Source: Centropus unirufus (lineage: Eukaryota > Chordata > Aves > Cuculiformes > Centropidae). Taken from it: 64,000 bases of DNA. The stretch spans positions 62,001 to 126,000 of the forward strand of contig VYZI01000054.1 in the NCBI GenBank assembly GCA_013397695.1, read 5' to 3'. Positions within the stretch are counted from its first letter, which is position 1, and each line of letters opens with the position of its first letter. This document shows positions 51,510 to 62,702 of the stretch, in pieces. The notes beneath the pieces were generated by a model, which did not search any database, was not told the DNA's origin, and worked only from the letters and a program-made list of their open reading frames with translations. Both the position numbers and the translations under genes were made by a program.

Positions 51510-51977
51510 TGTCGCGGTCGGGACGATCAGCGACAACACAACACTCACTCTGGGATCAGTGATCCAGAGACAAGGCACTTACACACCCAGACACACACAC
51601 ACCCCCCCCAATAAAAGGGTCCTATGTAAGTTGATAAAAGCTTATTCCACTTTATTGTTCTACAAGCCTTTTTTATAATCTTTTCTTATCTGCCACACCA
51701 TACTCAGGCAATAAAGCTGTTAATGTGATTTGCTTAGACATTTCAATTACATATTTCTTTTACATTTTGATTGGTTATGGTTTTTGCTGTATAGTCATAA
51801 TACAGTTACACTTTTCTGCTGAATCTAATTCTGTGCTAGCCAAGTACTTGTTACATGCTTCTATTCAATGCTTCTTTCTTCTGCTCAATGCTTCTTTAAA
51901 GTTTCTCACCTCATCATGGATACACAGTTATCTGTCCAAGGTCAACTTCGTCTTCCACAGTCAGGCTATCCCCGACA
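51510..51977 (-). mobile_element. Solo LTR of an endogenous retrovirus, class II-like
   Basis: A 468-bp element starting TGTCGCGG and ending CCCCGACA, so the ends are short inverted repeats of TG..CA type. It is flanked on both sides by the 6-bp sequence CCCAAG. On the minus strand a TATAAAA box (51671-51677) lies just upstream of an AATAAA signal (51651-51656), and the CpG-bearing end at 51510 would be U5, which sets the orientation. Six-base duplications and a polyadenylation signal close to the TATA box are typical of alpha/beta-type (ERVK-like) elements. No internal viral sequence is present, so recombination between two LTRs has removed the provirus. Confidence 0.9.
51651..51656 (-). terminator. 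LTR polyadenylation signal AATAAA
   Basis: TTTATT on the plus strand reads AATAAA on the minus strand, about 15 bases downstream of the LTR TATA box. On the minus strand it is antisense to FRMD4A, so it should not terminate the host transcript. Confidence 0.6.
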
Positions 51978-51983
51978 CCCAAG
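51978..51983 (+). repeat. Target-site duplication, right copy
   Basis: CCCAAG directly after the CCCCGACA terminus; identical to the left copy. Confidence 0.9.
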
Positions 51984-52144
51984 TGCTTTGCCTGACAAGG
52001 CTGAGAAGGGGTTACATTTAGGCTGGGACATATCACTGAATTTAGGACAATTGTGTAACCCTGTTCAGCTGATTCTCAGTTTGAACAGGGCACTTAAGAT
52101 TAGTTCTGTGCTTTTGATATTAGCTGCAAAAAATTTTTACTTCA

Positions 52145-52500
52145 TAGAATCCTTTGGTTGGAAAAGACCTTTGAGATCATCAAGTCCAACCATTACCATC
52201 CACTACTAATCCAACCTAATCTCCAACCTGAACCTCCCCTGGCACAACTCGAGGCCATTTCCTCTTGTCCTACCGCCTGCCACTTGGGAGAAGAGACCAG
52301 CACCCACCTCTCCACAACCTCCTTTCGGGCAGTTGTAGAGAGTGATAAGGTCTCCCCTCAGTTCTTTATCTCTAGGCTGAACAACCTCGATTCCTTCAGC
52401 TGCCTTTCATAAGGCTTGTCCTCCAGCCCCTTCACCATCTTCATTGCCCTTCTTTGGACATGCTCCAGCAGCAAAATGTTCTTCAAAGGCACAGCACCAC
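52145..52500 (-). mobile_element. CR1 LINE fragment, minus strand
   Basis: Starts with the complement of a CR1 tail (tagaatcctttggttgg), then aaaagacctttgagatcatc, and runs through agtccaaccattaccatcc, ccacctctccacaacctcc-like and aggctgaacaacctcgatt. The 5' limit is unclear near 52500. It lies 160 bp from the solo LTR and is an independent insertion. Confidence 0.93.
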
Positions 52501-55500
52501 ATATATAAAGCTCCTAAACTAGTATCCTGCAGATGGATGTAAAGGTTATTAGCTCAACCTTATTTTGTTTGTAGTTGGGAGCTGAGTCACGCTTGGTTGG
52601 CAGAGCCTGGGCAGGACAAATTTAAATTCCTTGAATGAACACAAACCCTCCAGGTGTGACTATTTAGGCCTACACAGAGGAAGAAACTAGGGGTCTTAAC
52701 TAATCGGGGGGCAAGTGTAGCAAATATTTGAGAATTTTCCCCTAAATTAATCTTACCATATCTAGATTCCAGTCTGACATTAACCAAAATCTTTGGAAAA
52801 CTCACACCAGCTATGATTTTAAATGTTCAGAATCCAGCTTTTCAATCTTAAACAGCCTCTATGTCAAAGCAGCTGGAAATAACGTATACTGATCATTTGT
52901 CTCTCAGTTTGAGGGGGCCAAAGAAAAAACCTTAAAACAAAACCCTAAACCCTTGCAGCTAGTTCCTGAGACAGGCTCTGATTGCTAGATATCTTCCAGT
53001 TAAGCAACTTTTAACTCCCTAGTATCTCCCAGCAACACATGAAAGAAAAACAAGGGAGGAAAGCAAACGGCCAGCTTCCTGTTAAGCAGAATTTCACAAT
53101 AATTTCAACGTTTTGGCAGATGGTAATCTGACATAGTTTCAGGCTTACTTTTCTGTGTAACCAAGTGACATGTAACGAATTGGAATTTACTAAAAGGTTA
53201 CAAAACTTAGTCCACATTTTTGCAACCTTATGGAGAAGATCCTAAACCCTATTTCAAACAGTTCTATTTAATCCTAGAATCTGGGCCTCTGCACTGACTC
53301 TCGTATTCAATGGAATTAATTACCATACTGAGAAGAGATGATAACTTTAACCTGCAGGGTTTTTTTGTAACTGATCAGTGTTATTACACATGCTGGGAAA
53401 TGTAAAGGTTTCCTGAGACATAACTGCATCTCAAAAACTGCTCAAAATTATTGCAGCCAGTTTGCAAAAACTTGTTTTTCACAAAATGCTTATGAAGAGG
53501 CTGGGTAGGTCTTTCACCTGTGGAGACTCATTGATTTGGTCAAGACTCATTAAAAAGACAGTGCCCAGATAGGACCAGGTCTCAGAAGTTCCTCTCTTCT
53601 AGGTTCATTCTCCAGTCAGTTGATCTTATTCTGGGTATCTAACCAGTTTTCAGGAGCCCATGTCTATGGCTTTTCCAGTTCAGTTTTCATACTGTTATTT
53701 AGTCTTTTAAATATTTAAACCATAGTGCAGGAATGAAGTCGTCTGGAGGATACAAAGAAAGTGTGTTTGGAGCCATTTCCCTCTATATTAATAAAACTAT
53801 ATCAAAGGCACACTTCCATACTTACAAACCTTGGAGGTTGGACACTTTTGAATATAAAATGAATACAGTACAAGTGACTGTATTAAACAAACACTTTCTA
53901 TATACAGTAATAAAATAAGCACACTGAGATATTTCACTAGAAAGAGTGGGAAAGGTAGTAAGTACTAAACCACTTGTGATCCTGCAGGAAATATTTTAAA
54001 AATTAAGGGGTTTGGTTCTTTAAAAGGAGCCAAGAGGAAAGTGGCCTCATGGCCACTAGCTCAAATACAACCTGAGTCATTATTTTTTTCCTTTTCCTTG
54101 ATTCGACATCCTTTTGGGAGTCTGAATTCATTTGTCTAGAGATGACGCCTGCCAGAAGACAAAATGAATATATGGACCATGGAATGAAATACCTTTTTGT
54201 TCCTGGAAATGATTATCTGAAATACATTTGGCAATTCGAAGTTGTGAGGCTCTACTTTACAGCATTTTCTATGTACTGAGCAGAAATGCTAATTCCATCC
54301 AAAAACATTCTTAGTCTCTTTTTCTCTGATTCTTAAAGGGCTTTTTATCACAGTGCAGGCAAGCTTTGCTCGTCACTGACGGAAATGGCAGAGCTGAGTG
54401 GCATTACCTCTTTCTTTCATAGGAGTCATTACTGGTTCAGGGTTTTTCCCAGACTCTCAAAGATAGTTAGACACCAGTAATCTGTTCTATTTAAAAGTTT
54501 CCTATGCTCAGGAAGTCCCTCTTTGAAATCACTTTCTGTTTTCCCAGAAAAGTTTTGGAAATTTCTCAACTCCCCTCTGTGTGCAGCCAGCCTCCAAAAA
54601 GCTTCACTGGAGGGCAGTGACAGCTGCCTGTGCTCTGGTTGTGCTGGATTGTTTCTTTTTTTCCCCAGTTTCTTTCATTCTGTCAAAAAAAACTCAGTAA
54701 GAGCTGAATCCCACATGCTGGGGAGGACACATCTCTGGGAAGACCCAGTTAACTCTGTGAACAGCAACAGCTTCTTTTCTAGGCTGTCAGCCTCAGAGCA
54801 GCCGGATCAGCAGTTTACAAGGAACAGAACAGCTTCTTGTTCAGACTTGTGCAGATATTTACCTGCTACAGAAGGAAACATCTGAATAGATTTTAAGCAT
54901 TTTCACTTACAAAGGAGGATCTATCTGATGGTCAAGTGCCCACGAGATTTAGGCAGGAGTGGGTGTTGAAACACTGTGTCAACAGTAATTTGACTTGGCA
55001 TACAAGGTGCTGCTGAGTGGTTTTCATTGTGCTTAGCATGGAAGGGTTTGCCTTACTCATTTCTTGTAAGTGCTGTTCTACACATCTCCCCTCTGCAGAA
55101 TTGGAATCTAATTCAGACTTGGTATCTCTGTCATAGATTTGTCATGACTAAAAGTTGTAGTCCTGTTTTAAAAATACTTGATTGATTGTCAGGGAACTGC
55201 CATGGTAATAAATGCCTATAGACATACCAAAAGATGCCTGCTCCAGGATTTACATTAGTGGATTACTCTGTGGCTCAGTCTAGTCATTAACCTGCAAACT
55301 CCGACTCAGACAAACCCACATAGGTCTCAGGCAGACCGTGATGCTGGAATGTACACATGGAGAAGCACTGTGGGAAGATTTTTACAACAGAAGCTCAGGT
55401 TTCTGCAAGCAACCACACAGACAAGAACAAAACTGAGGATGACCTGACACGTGCAAGGCCTTCGGCCTTTAGCAGGTTTTGGAGTGACTGTTCTACAGCT

Positions 55501-56562
55501 AGGGATGCCAAGGCTACCTGTCTGCTTGGATAATGGCCCTGCTGACCTACAGAAGAAGCCAATGAGGTGGGAAATCTGGAACTCTGGAAGAGGTCTCTCT
55601 CTATATAGCTCCAGGATGGCCACACTTTTTGACAGCATAAAGGGCAGGTTAGAAGAAGGTAGACAAAAAAACTGCTATTAAGAAGTAAGCCAGTAAACAA
55701 TCCTTTGGCACTGCCCAGTGTCCTGTCTGGCCCTCTTGGCTGTGTATTTCTATGATTCTGGAAGTAACAGCAACACTATCTTTCTTCCTTCCCAAGCCTT
55801 TGAGGGTTTGTTTGGGTTTCTTTTTTCATGTGCTCGCAATTCCTTGTGTGTTTAAAAGTGGGAAGGGAAGTGTTTGCGATTTGTAGAAGTAAATCCTCTG
55901 GTATTATTTCATATACAAGAATCTCCTATTTAATGAGTTCTTGCTCTCTGGGGTGTGATGCTCCTGCACCAGCTGGCCAACGTGGCCACTAGAGGATGCA
56001 GGAAGAAGAATGTTAGCAAAGTGGTTAGACCTGGTCCCACAAAGGGGTTTATATAGCAGGACATAAATTCAAACTGGAGCCTTATCAGTGAAGATGTTGT
56101 GCAAACGCCAGGTCTCTGGGGCAAGAGGCTAACAACTGGCTGTGATGCTAAGAAAGCAAATTATTACTTTTTGCAGAAGGTTCTAAGACATTAGATGAAG
56201 GCTCTTTATTGCAGCTGAAAACATCACTTTTTCTTTCCTTCCCCTTGTTTTTTTCTCTATATGAATATGTCCATGAGACCCCACTCAATGAAAGGTGGCA
56301 CAATAGCCTTTGTGTCCAGTCACTGGTAGGAAGTGCTTCGACATAACCATCTGGGAGAGTTTCTCTCCAATTTTGACAATAGAGGTAAAAGTTAACTGAG
56401 CTGCTATAAAACAAATAAAGAGAGAAGAAAAAGGAAATCCCAGTGCCTTTTGTTAAGGAGGAACAGATGTAGAGCTGTAGCAGCCTGCCAGCTAGGTCAG
56501 GTCATATCAAATATTGTGGTTGTTTTCTTGTAGCCTGATCTTCCTTTTGAACTCTCTTTCAG

Positions 56563-56646
56563 CAACGAAGTTGTAAGGAATGAATTAAAGAAGCTGCCAG
56601 CCCTTCCAACGCCAGCACTGAAGGAGCATCCTTCCCTTGCTTACTG
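56563..56646 (+). CDS. FRMD4A: FRMD4A exon F: F2 lobe
   Basis: This 84-nt exon follows CTCTTTCAG and ends at GTAAGG. Its first base completes a serine codon, then come 27 codons (NEVVRNELKKLPALPTPAL then KEHPSLAY) and two bases of a cysteine codon. The KKLPALPT..LKEHPSLAYCEDRVIEHY run is a strong FRMD4A/4B signature, and the spelling here (LPALPTPALKEH) is closer to FRMD4A. It is phase 2 at both ends, so it is frame-neutral if skipped. It codes for the central F2 helices and the proline-containing loop. Confidence 0.95.
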
Positions 56647-59600
56647 GTAAGGTATCATTCTACTGAGCAGCTTTGCAGTGTCTTACACAGCACTTGGCTC
56701 TGGCAGTAAGTGGTCTGAGAGTGGCACTGGTACATGCAGGGATTCCTGCCTTCTTGCTCTGGGTCTGTCACTGGCTCATTGTACGATTCGACACATGTAG
56801 AGATACTGCCCTGGGCCTCAGTTTCCCTGCCTGCCAAATGGCCACTCTAATATCTGGTCAGAAGATTCACTGTAAATGTGCACGTGTCCTGATGAAATCA
56901 AGAGGCCTGATGTGCCATTTCCTTTCCTAACACTTTGTGTCTGTGCAAAGAGTTCTCCTGGTTTGAAATTTCAGTGTTTTGCATTGCTCTGTGTTATTTT
57001 TGAGTGATTGATCTTCATCTTTCAAGTCCTCTCTGTATGGCATAGCTGAACTAAAAAGAATGCATTTCTCCTTTCGTACAGATTGGGTGATGTTTGGAGG
57101 TAGAGGCTTGTGAGCTCTGTCTATATTGCACTGCAAATTAAATGCAGGGTAGGAGCATGACCACAATTAGATTTTGTATGCCCCACACATAGACTCTTCA
57201 TGCCACCCTGCCCATCCCTTTTATCTGTGCAAATAGGAAGGAATTTGGGGAAAGACTGTTCATTAATGGGGAGAGGCTTTCACTTGTTTTTCTGTTTGTT
57301 CTTCTTTCATGTTTGTCTTTAAAGCATTAAGCTATCAGTCTGGGGGTGGGAGTGAACTTCTTTATCTGCTGCACTTTGAATTTCGACATCTTGGTAGTCT
57401 AAGGATAGCAAGAGGAAACAAATCAGTATGTAGTTTATGACCTCAATTCTTCCCCTTCCTGGGAAGGCCATCCACTTTTCCTAGGATGACTACAATACCA
57501 GAATTAGCTTTGCCTAGCATCGAGCCTTAGGCAAGCTCATCTGTGATTTTTCCTAATCACTTTCTGAGGAAATCAGCAGAGCCAGAGTCCCAAGCTGAGG
57601 TTATGAACACTTACCCAAAAGCTGTGGATCATCACAGTCTCCTGGTGTTTCTGTCTGAAAAAAACAAACCAAATCTTTGTGAAAGTTTAAGAAATGTAGG
57701 CTACCATTTCACTGGAAGCAGAATATTCTCCTTTTTTGGAGCATCTCCTTCCTTTTTGCAAAAATTAATCCATGCATCAAAAATCAATGCATTTCCAGTC
57801 AGGTCAGTGGCCTGTTCTGACTGACAGACTGGTAGCTCAAGCTTAAATCCACCGCAAAAGGAGTGGTGGGAACAAGTAGCCATGGACAAGGAAGGCAAAT
57901 CTGACCATTCGGCAGTAACATGGACTGAGATCTTATTTAAGTGCCCACAGAGTCTTTGCTTCAGCTGCCTGTGGTGGTACCCGTACACCCGCACACAGCA
58001 GTGACAACCCGGACTGCCTGTCAGGCCCCGTCTGCCCATCAGGATCTGTCTGCCCCCCTGCTGGCAAGTGGTAGTCAACCTGCCTATGCTTAGGACTTCT
58101 GCTGGGAGGTTTCAGTGGCGTCTGGGACTTGCCCTGTCTGTAAGACACTGTCCCTGGGTCTGGACTATGTTCAGTCACTTGAAGCACGAAGAGTCATGCA
58201 AAAACCTCATACTCCAAACGTGAGTATTTACTGTTATACACAAGGTACAGCACTTCTCGCTGCTGTACTTCATTTAGAGGGAGTTCTCGTGACTGAGAAT
58301 AGGTTGCAGGTTGAGAAGCTGCTTGTTTCCAATGGGGTAATAAAGCCCGTGGCACAGTCCTGTGACTCCCTTGTGATTTCACTTCAGTAGCCAGGTTTCA
58401 GAGACCTCTTATACATCAGTAGCTCATTATTTTTTAATGGTGGCATTTCCATAACCACCCTCTGAAACGGTGAATGCTCTCAAGAAGAGGCTGCTGGTCA
58501 AACAGATAAAAAGCCTCTGAAATACAGCTCAAAATTCAGCGACCTAGGAGGGCAGGCTTTTAAAACTGTGTTTTTTGACACTTCTGCAACTCATGCAGAT
58601 TACATACTGGATACAAATTTCATCATGTTCTTTTTTGTGTGCAGTTTTGTGCTGAAGTTCTTCAGCACTAGCAGAAAACATTAACAAGTGAATTGCCAGC
58701 TCCAGAAAAAAAATATTTAGAACATTAGAGGTAGAATAGATGCTTGTTCTAGTTACTTTAAAACAAAGAAAGCAAAGAACCCTGTGCTACATCTATATAG
58801 GCTGAAATGTACTGAGAGGCAATAAAATGTATAATCAAGTAAATAATATACCTTCAGCAAAATACTATGATAGAACTGCATGAAATAATATAAAATGTCC
58901 ATCACACACCATGAAAAACATCACGTGTTACTCCTATCAAATATTGTGAGGCCAATGGTATGAGTCCTGGATTTTTACATGCAGCGAGGGCTGAATCAGC
59001 ACAGTTTGGTGTCTCCAGCTCCACCTGCATGGAATCTCCTGTTTGCATTCCCTTGCTGCAGGCCTTTCCCTGCACTGTAACCTCTTCTTGGAGGTTTGTA
59101 AACATCAAAACAAGTATGAAGGTTGTAGTTTTTATCTCATTAAGTTTTTGTTTCCAGCTCTAACAAATAAAACAAATCAGTTGCACATCTTATTGTCAAG
59201 TTCCTTTTATCATCATTGACTACTGGTTAAGCAAGGAGTTTGGGGGTGGTTTTTCTTTCAAATGTAAACTGAACTTCTGGCCCTCCCATGCAGTTCAGGA
59301 ACTGGGGCCCTGAGTTTTTATTTCTCTCCATGCATGGAAACAACTGTCAGTGTTTATTAGGTTAGACGCAAATCTAATCACAATAAGCCAGGAGAAAACC
59401 TGTGTTAGTTCCCAGCACTCCTTTCCAGCCACTGTTATTTCATTTTATCTCAGATCAGATCCTCTTCAGCAAGCCAGTTCACTACTAGGTTGTCGGTAAG
59501 AATGCAAGGACGAGATGCAGTGGTAGAGAAGTGGGTATTGGAAGGTGGGTTTCAACAGACCAGGTAAAAGACAGACTTCCTCCAGGTTCCAACAAACTTT

Positions 59601-62375
59601 CAATGCAAGTTTGTTTTTAGCAACCTGTAGCATCAACATTGCCAGAAAAGTCATCTCTGAAAATTTCAGCTTGAAGATCACTATTTAGTTTCTTTAATAC
59701 AACACAGACGTGGGCCCTGATCCTGCCCTTGGTCCCTTTGGCCCAAGAAATGCTCCTCTGGCTTCAGTGGGCCAGTATATGACTGCAAATAAAGATATAA
59801 GTTTGATAAGATAATCAAGACGGAAAAAGATTAAAAAAGAACACCAGTAAGATGCAGCAGTGAGTGGACAGCTATTCAAAGCATCTCAGTGTGCTGAGAA
59901 GAGAGGGGAGAAACAAATACCCTTGAAAATTTGGATCTGATGATAAGGGACTCTGGCCCTGTATTAGCTTACAAGTTGTCTGCCATCCAGTTCTGCAAGC
60001 TGCTGGGACACAGGGGATTGCTTGGAAGTTCTGAAGATCTTTATCAGAGTGGTCTGCTGCCGGATATCATCTATGTATTTATTTTTGCAGCTTTGGGGTG
60101 AATGTTTTATGAGCTGGCAAACAGACAGTAGTGTTGTGGCAGCCTCCATGTCTCCATGTTAGTTAAGCATCCTCTGCGTTATGAATGAGTTTCTGTGTCA
60201 CTAACAGAGCAGGGGCAGAGGAGACGTCAGCTGCTGGTCCAGGCAGTGTCCCTGCCCTGTCCCAGCTGTCAGTAGCAGCATGGCAGCCATGCAGAGATGA
60301 ACAGCTGAAGTGATAAGAGAGACTGTTTATAAGCCCTGCTAATGCTCCTTCTGACCTGTGAAAGATTTTGTTTGCTTTCCCTGGCACATGCTTTCCCTCT
60401 GTCCCAGGGCTGGAGGTAGAAAGTGACCTCCGTGCTAGATGATCCTTCTTGCACAGGGAATGAAGGAAATGGGCCATCAATTGGCTTCCCTACCCAAGGA
60501 CTATGGTCTGGGAAAATATACATTATTTAATAATAATAATTTTTAAGAAAGTAGAGCACATCCAGAATCACATTAGGTAATCATCTGTAGGTACATCTAT
60601 CTTTTTCTTGAGTGGAATCAGTATGAGAGCTTGGTCTGTGCAACAATCTGCACAGAGTGCAAAACAAAGCTCGGTGTTTTCCACTGGAGAAACTCCATTG
60701 TTTTCTGAAAAGTCGCTCCTGGTTTGTTCCTGTCTGAGACAGAGGAATTGCATCCACATGTAATTGTGGTTCTAAGAGGTAATTTCAAAGGGCTGTAAGC
60801 ACTCTCTGTCTATCTTTCTTATTGAGAGTGATGGGTTTTGGAGATCTTCCAGTACTGAACATTCATGTAATTCAGTTATTGCTCCAAAAGTAATGCTGTT
60901 TGTGATAATCATGGCAGGAGACCCGAGCTCTGCTTCATGAGCACGCCCGCAACATCTGTGGTACTTGCTTGCCTCAGTGGGCTCAATATGGTTTCATAGC
61001 TGTTGAATTTATAGCTTACATATCATTTTCTAAGCATTAAAATTAGTCTGAGGGATTTGGTGGAAGAGCTGCACCATTTCTTTACCCATGTAACTTGTCA
61101 CTGATTCAGCCAGCACCCTGTACCCACTGTGGCATGCTGGTGGGACACCAGTTCACCTTGCCCCAGTAAGAGCCCTTTTACTTTGGCAAGTGACTTTTGG
61201 GGGAAGTAATTTGGTGAGTGTGTAAGGAAAGCAGTCACTCTCAGAGAAATTACAGGCTTGTGGGGGAGCAGCTGGCCCTGCTGACAATGCAACAAACCAC
61301 TCTGTGCTCTGTGCTGGTGTTTCTGGTCCTCTCCCTTTTTCCCTGCACTGCCAGGGGTGGATGCACAGCTCCCCCCTGTCAGGCCCATCCTGCTACCCAT
61401 TCACTAGAGAGGAAGGAAGGAGATTCTTTAAAAGTGACCTTACAGTTGTCTCTCAGTCTTTCATTTGGATCATTCTAATCTGCTCTTGGATGCAGTGTCT
61501 CTGCTGTGTATTGATGAATGTCTCAACATGCGTTTATCAAACATGCCCAGAACTGTTCTCTGATACAGAAGCCCATTGGTGTGGAGCAGCATCCATCTAT
61601 ACCATGAAATCATCTTAGATTCCAAAGCAATGTTGAGAGTGGGCTGATTCCCAGTGCTCATGAGTTGGCCGGAGGAATGGGAGTTAGTGTAACCTGAAAG
61701 TATGCAATGGCACATCAGTACTTTAACAGTAAAGGGACTCAAGTTCAGGTGCCTTGGAAACATTCCCTGCCTGTTTAAAACTGTTTAACCTGCTGTTACA
61801 GATATTGCCTCCACGCAGACTAGGAATTTAACTGCCTGCTGAGAGAGATTTCTCCAGAGTACTTCCACCAGCGCTCCTGTATATGGTTTTGTGCCCCTGC
61901 AGTGAGGAGTAATCTGTGAGGCTTAAGGCTATTACTGGCCACCAATTTCTTTTGAAAGCTTTGCGAGCTGCCAGAGAACTCGGTGGGCTTGTGAAGAAGT
62001 TGTGCCAGCAAGGGCAAAGCAAAGCTTGGGCAGCTCCTTATGCATTATTTGCCACACAATGTAATATCATGGGCATTGTTTGTAGATTAGGAAAGTAATG
62101 CAGATAGGGGAAAGTCTGTACAAGTAGCTACTGTGTTTGGGAGCAAAAAAAGGTTCTTCCAGAAAATCAGCTCTTAAAAAAGGATTTCTTCTCCGTCTGT
62201 AGGTCCCCTTGTTTACCCTGGGCTCCTTTGAATCACCTCATCTAACGCTTTTGCTTGGCATGTCTTGATTCCCACAGTCAGTAGCTGTGTTAACAGAAGA
62301 ATCTGTTTACCTTTTGGCAAGTTTCTTAGTCATGGTACTGCCATTATCTAAAATATCTCATTTCTTCCTTTCCAG
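56647..62375 (+). other. FRMD4A intron between exons F and G
   Basis: About 5.7 kb, GTAAGG to TCCAG. I saw no clear CR1 or LTR. A stretch near 59695-59775 resembles old, widely dispersed amniote repeat sequence, at low confidence. No other gene was recognised. Confidence 0.88.
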
Positions 62376-62441
62376 TGAGGATCGAGTCATTGAACATTAC
62401 AAGAAACTGAATGGTCAGACAAGAGGTCAAGCAATTGTGAA
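62376..62441 (+). CDS. FRMD4A: FRMD4A exon G: F2 lobe
   Basis: This 66-nt exon lies between CTTTCCAG and GTAAGT. The first base completes the cysteine codon from exon F. It then encodes EDRVIEHYKKLNGQTRGQAIV and the first two bases of an asparagine codon. KKLNGQTRGQA is the FRMD4A version of this helix-loop; FRMD4B, as I recall, reads LKIKGLTRGQA. The exon is phase 2 at both ends. The next intron is only 203 bp, far shorter than the others. If that intron were retained, translation would stop at once, because the codon after GTG AAG is TAA. Confidence 0.95.
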
Positions 62442-62644
62442 GTAAGTGAAATAAGAGTGACTTCTGTTTTATCAGGAAATATTTATACTGGACTGTAAAT
62501 ACAAGATTAAACTATGTCTCCCATCCCATGTAATGCTTTGTTTTTAAGTATTTATGTACTTAATTTTTTATTTATTAGAGCATTTTTTTAAGATCATCCT
62601 CTCAGCTTCTCAGATATGTTATTTTCTTATGTGTTGTTTTGCAG
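62442..62644 (+). other. FRMD4A short intron between exons G and H
   Basis: Only 203 bp, GTAAGT to TTTTGCAG, with a T-rich 3' half that supplies the polypyrimidine tract. Retention would give a stop codon straight after the lysine codon formed at the donor. Confidence 0.92.
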
Positions 62645-62702
62645 TTACATGAGCATTGTAGAATCCCTCCCAACATATGGAGTGCATTATTATGCAGTAA
62701 AG
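62645..62702 (+). CDS. FRMD4A: FRMD4A exon H: end of F2 and entry to F3
   Basis: This 58-nt exon follows TTTTGCAG and ends at GTACGT. Its first base completes the asparagine codon, and 19 codons follow, YMSIVESLPTYGVHYYAVK, ending in phase 0. The YGVHYYAVK strand marks the passage from F2 to the F3 (PH/PTB-like) lobe. The following family segment (the PWWLG-type motif) is not visible in the remaining 1.3 kb, so the next exon lies beyond the window. Confidence 0.95.

Larger units (their letters stand above)
48111..56562 (+). other. FRMD4A intron between exons E and F
   Basis: About 8.5 kb. It holds two short minisatellites (50379-50408 and 50576-50628), a solo LTR with target duplications (51504-51983) and a minus-strand CR1 fragment (52145-52500). 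The rest is AT-rich unique sequence with no supported gene. Confidence 0.9.
17368..62702 (+). other. FRMD4A: Partial FRMD4A gene, eight internal exons spliced across the window
   Basis: Eight GT..AG-bounded exons join in phase into 187 codons with no stop. The peptide runs from PKLLAKELLDL to LPTYGVHYYAVK and reads as the FERM domain of FRMD4A: late F1 lobe (about residues 1-63 of the visible piece) and F2 lobe (about 64-187). FRMD4A is known as a membrane-linked scaffold that connects the PAR polarity complex to cytohesin and Arf6 activation in epithelia, and it is also expressed in brain. Residues such as AFTDETGHLNW, SYLKDNATIELF and EVDSEVVFELAAY fit FRMD4A better than its paralogue FRMD4B as I recall it. 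Neither the initiator exon nor the F3 and C-terminal exons are in the window. Introns are about 8.3, 14.4, 5.2, 2.5, 8.5, 5.7 and 0.2 kb. Confidence 0.93.

Noticed and set aside
51510..52209. Search for gag, pol or env remnants or a second LTR near the LTR
   Set aside because: The target duplications directly abut both ends, so there is no internal viral region. The open frames here are short and AT-rich.
55735..55765. tttctatgattctgg as a CR1 tail
   Set aside because: The sequence before it lacks the usual CR1 blocks, so a chance match is likely.
55983..56000. ccactagaggatgcagg as a CTCF site
   Set aside because: The central GGC is broken (GAT), so it is a weak match.
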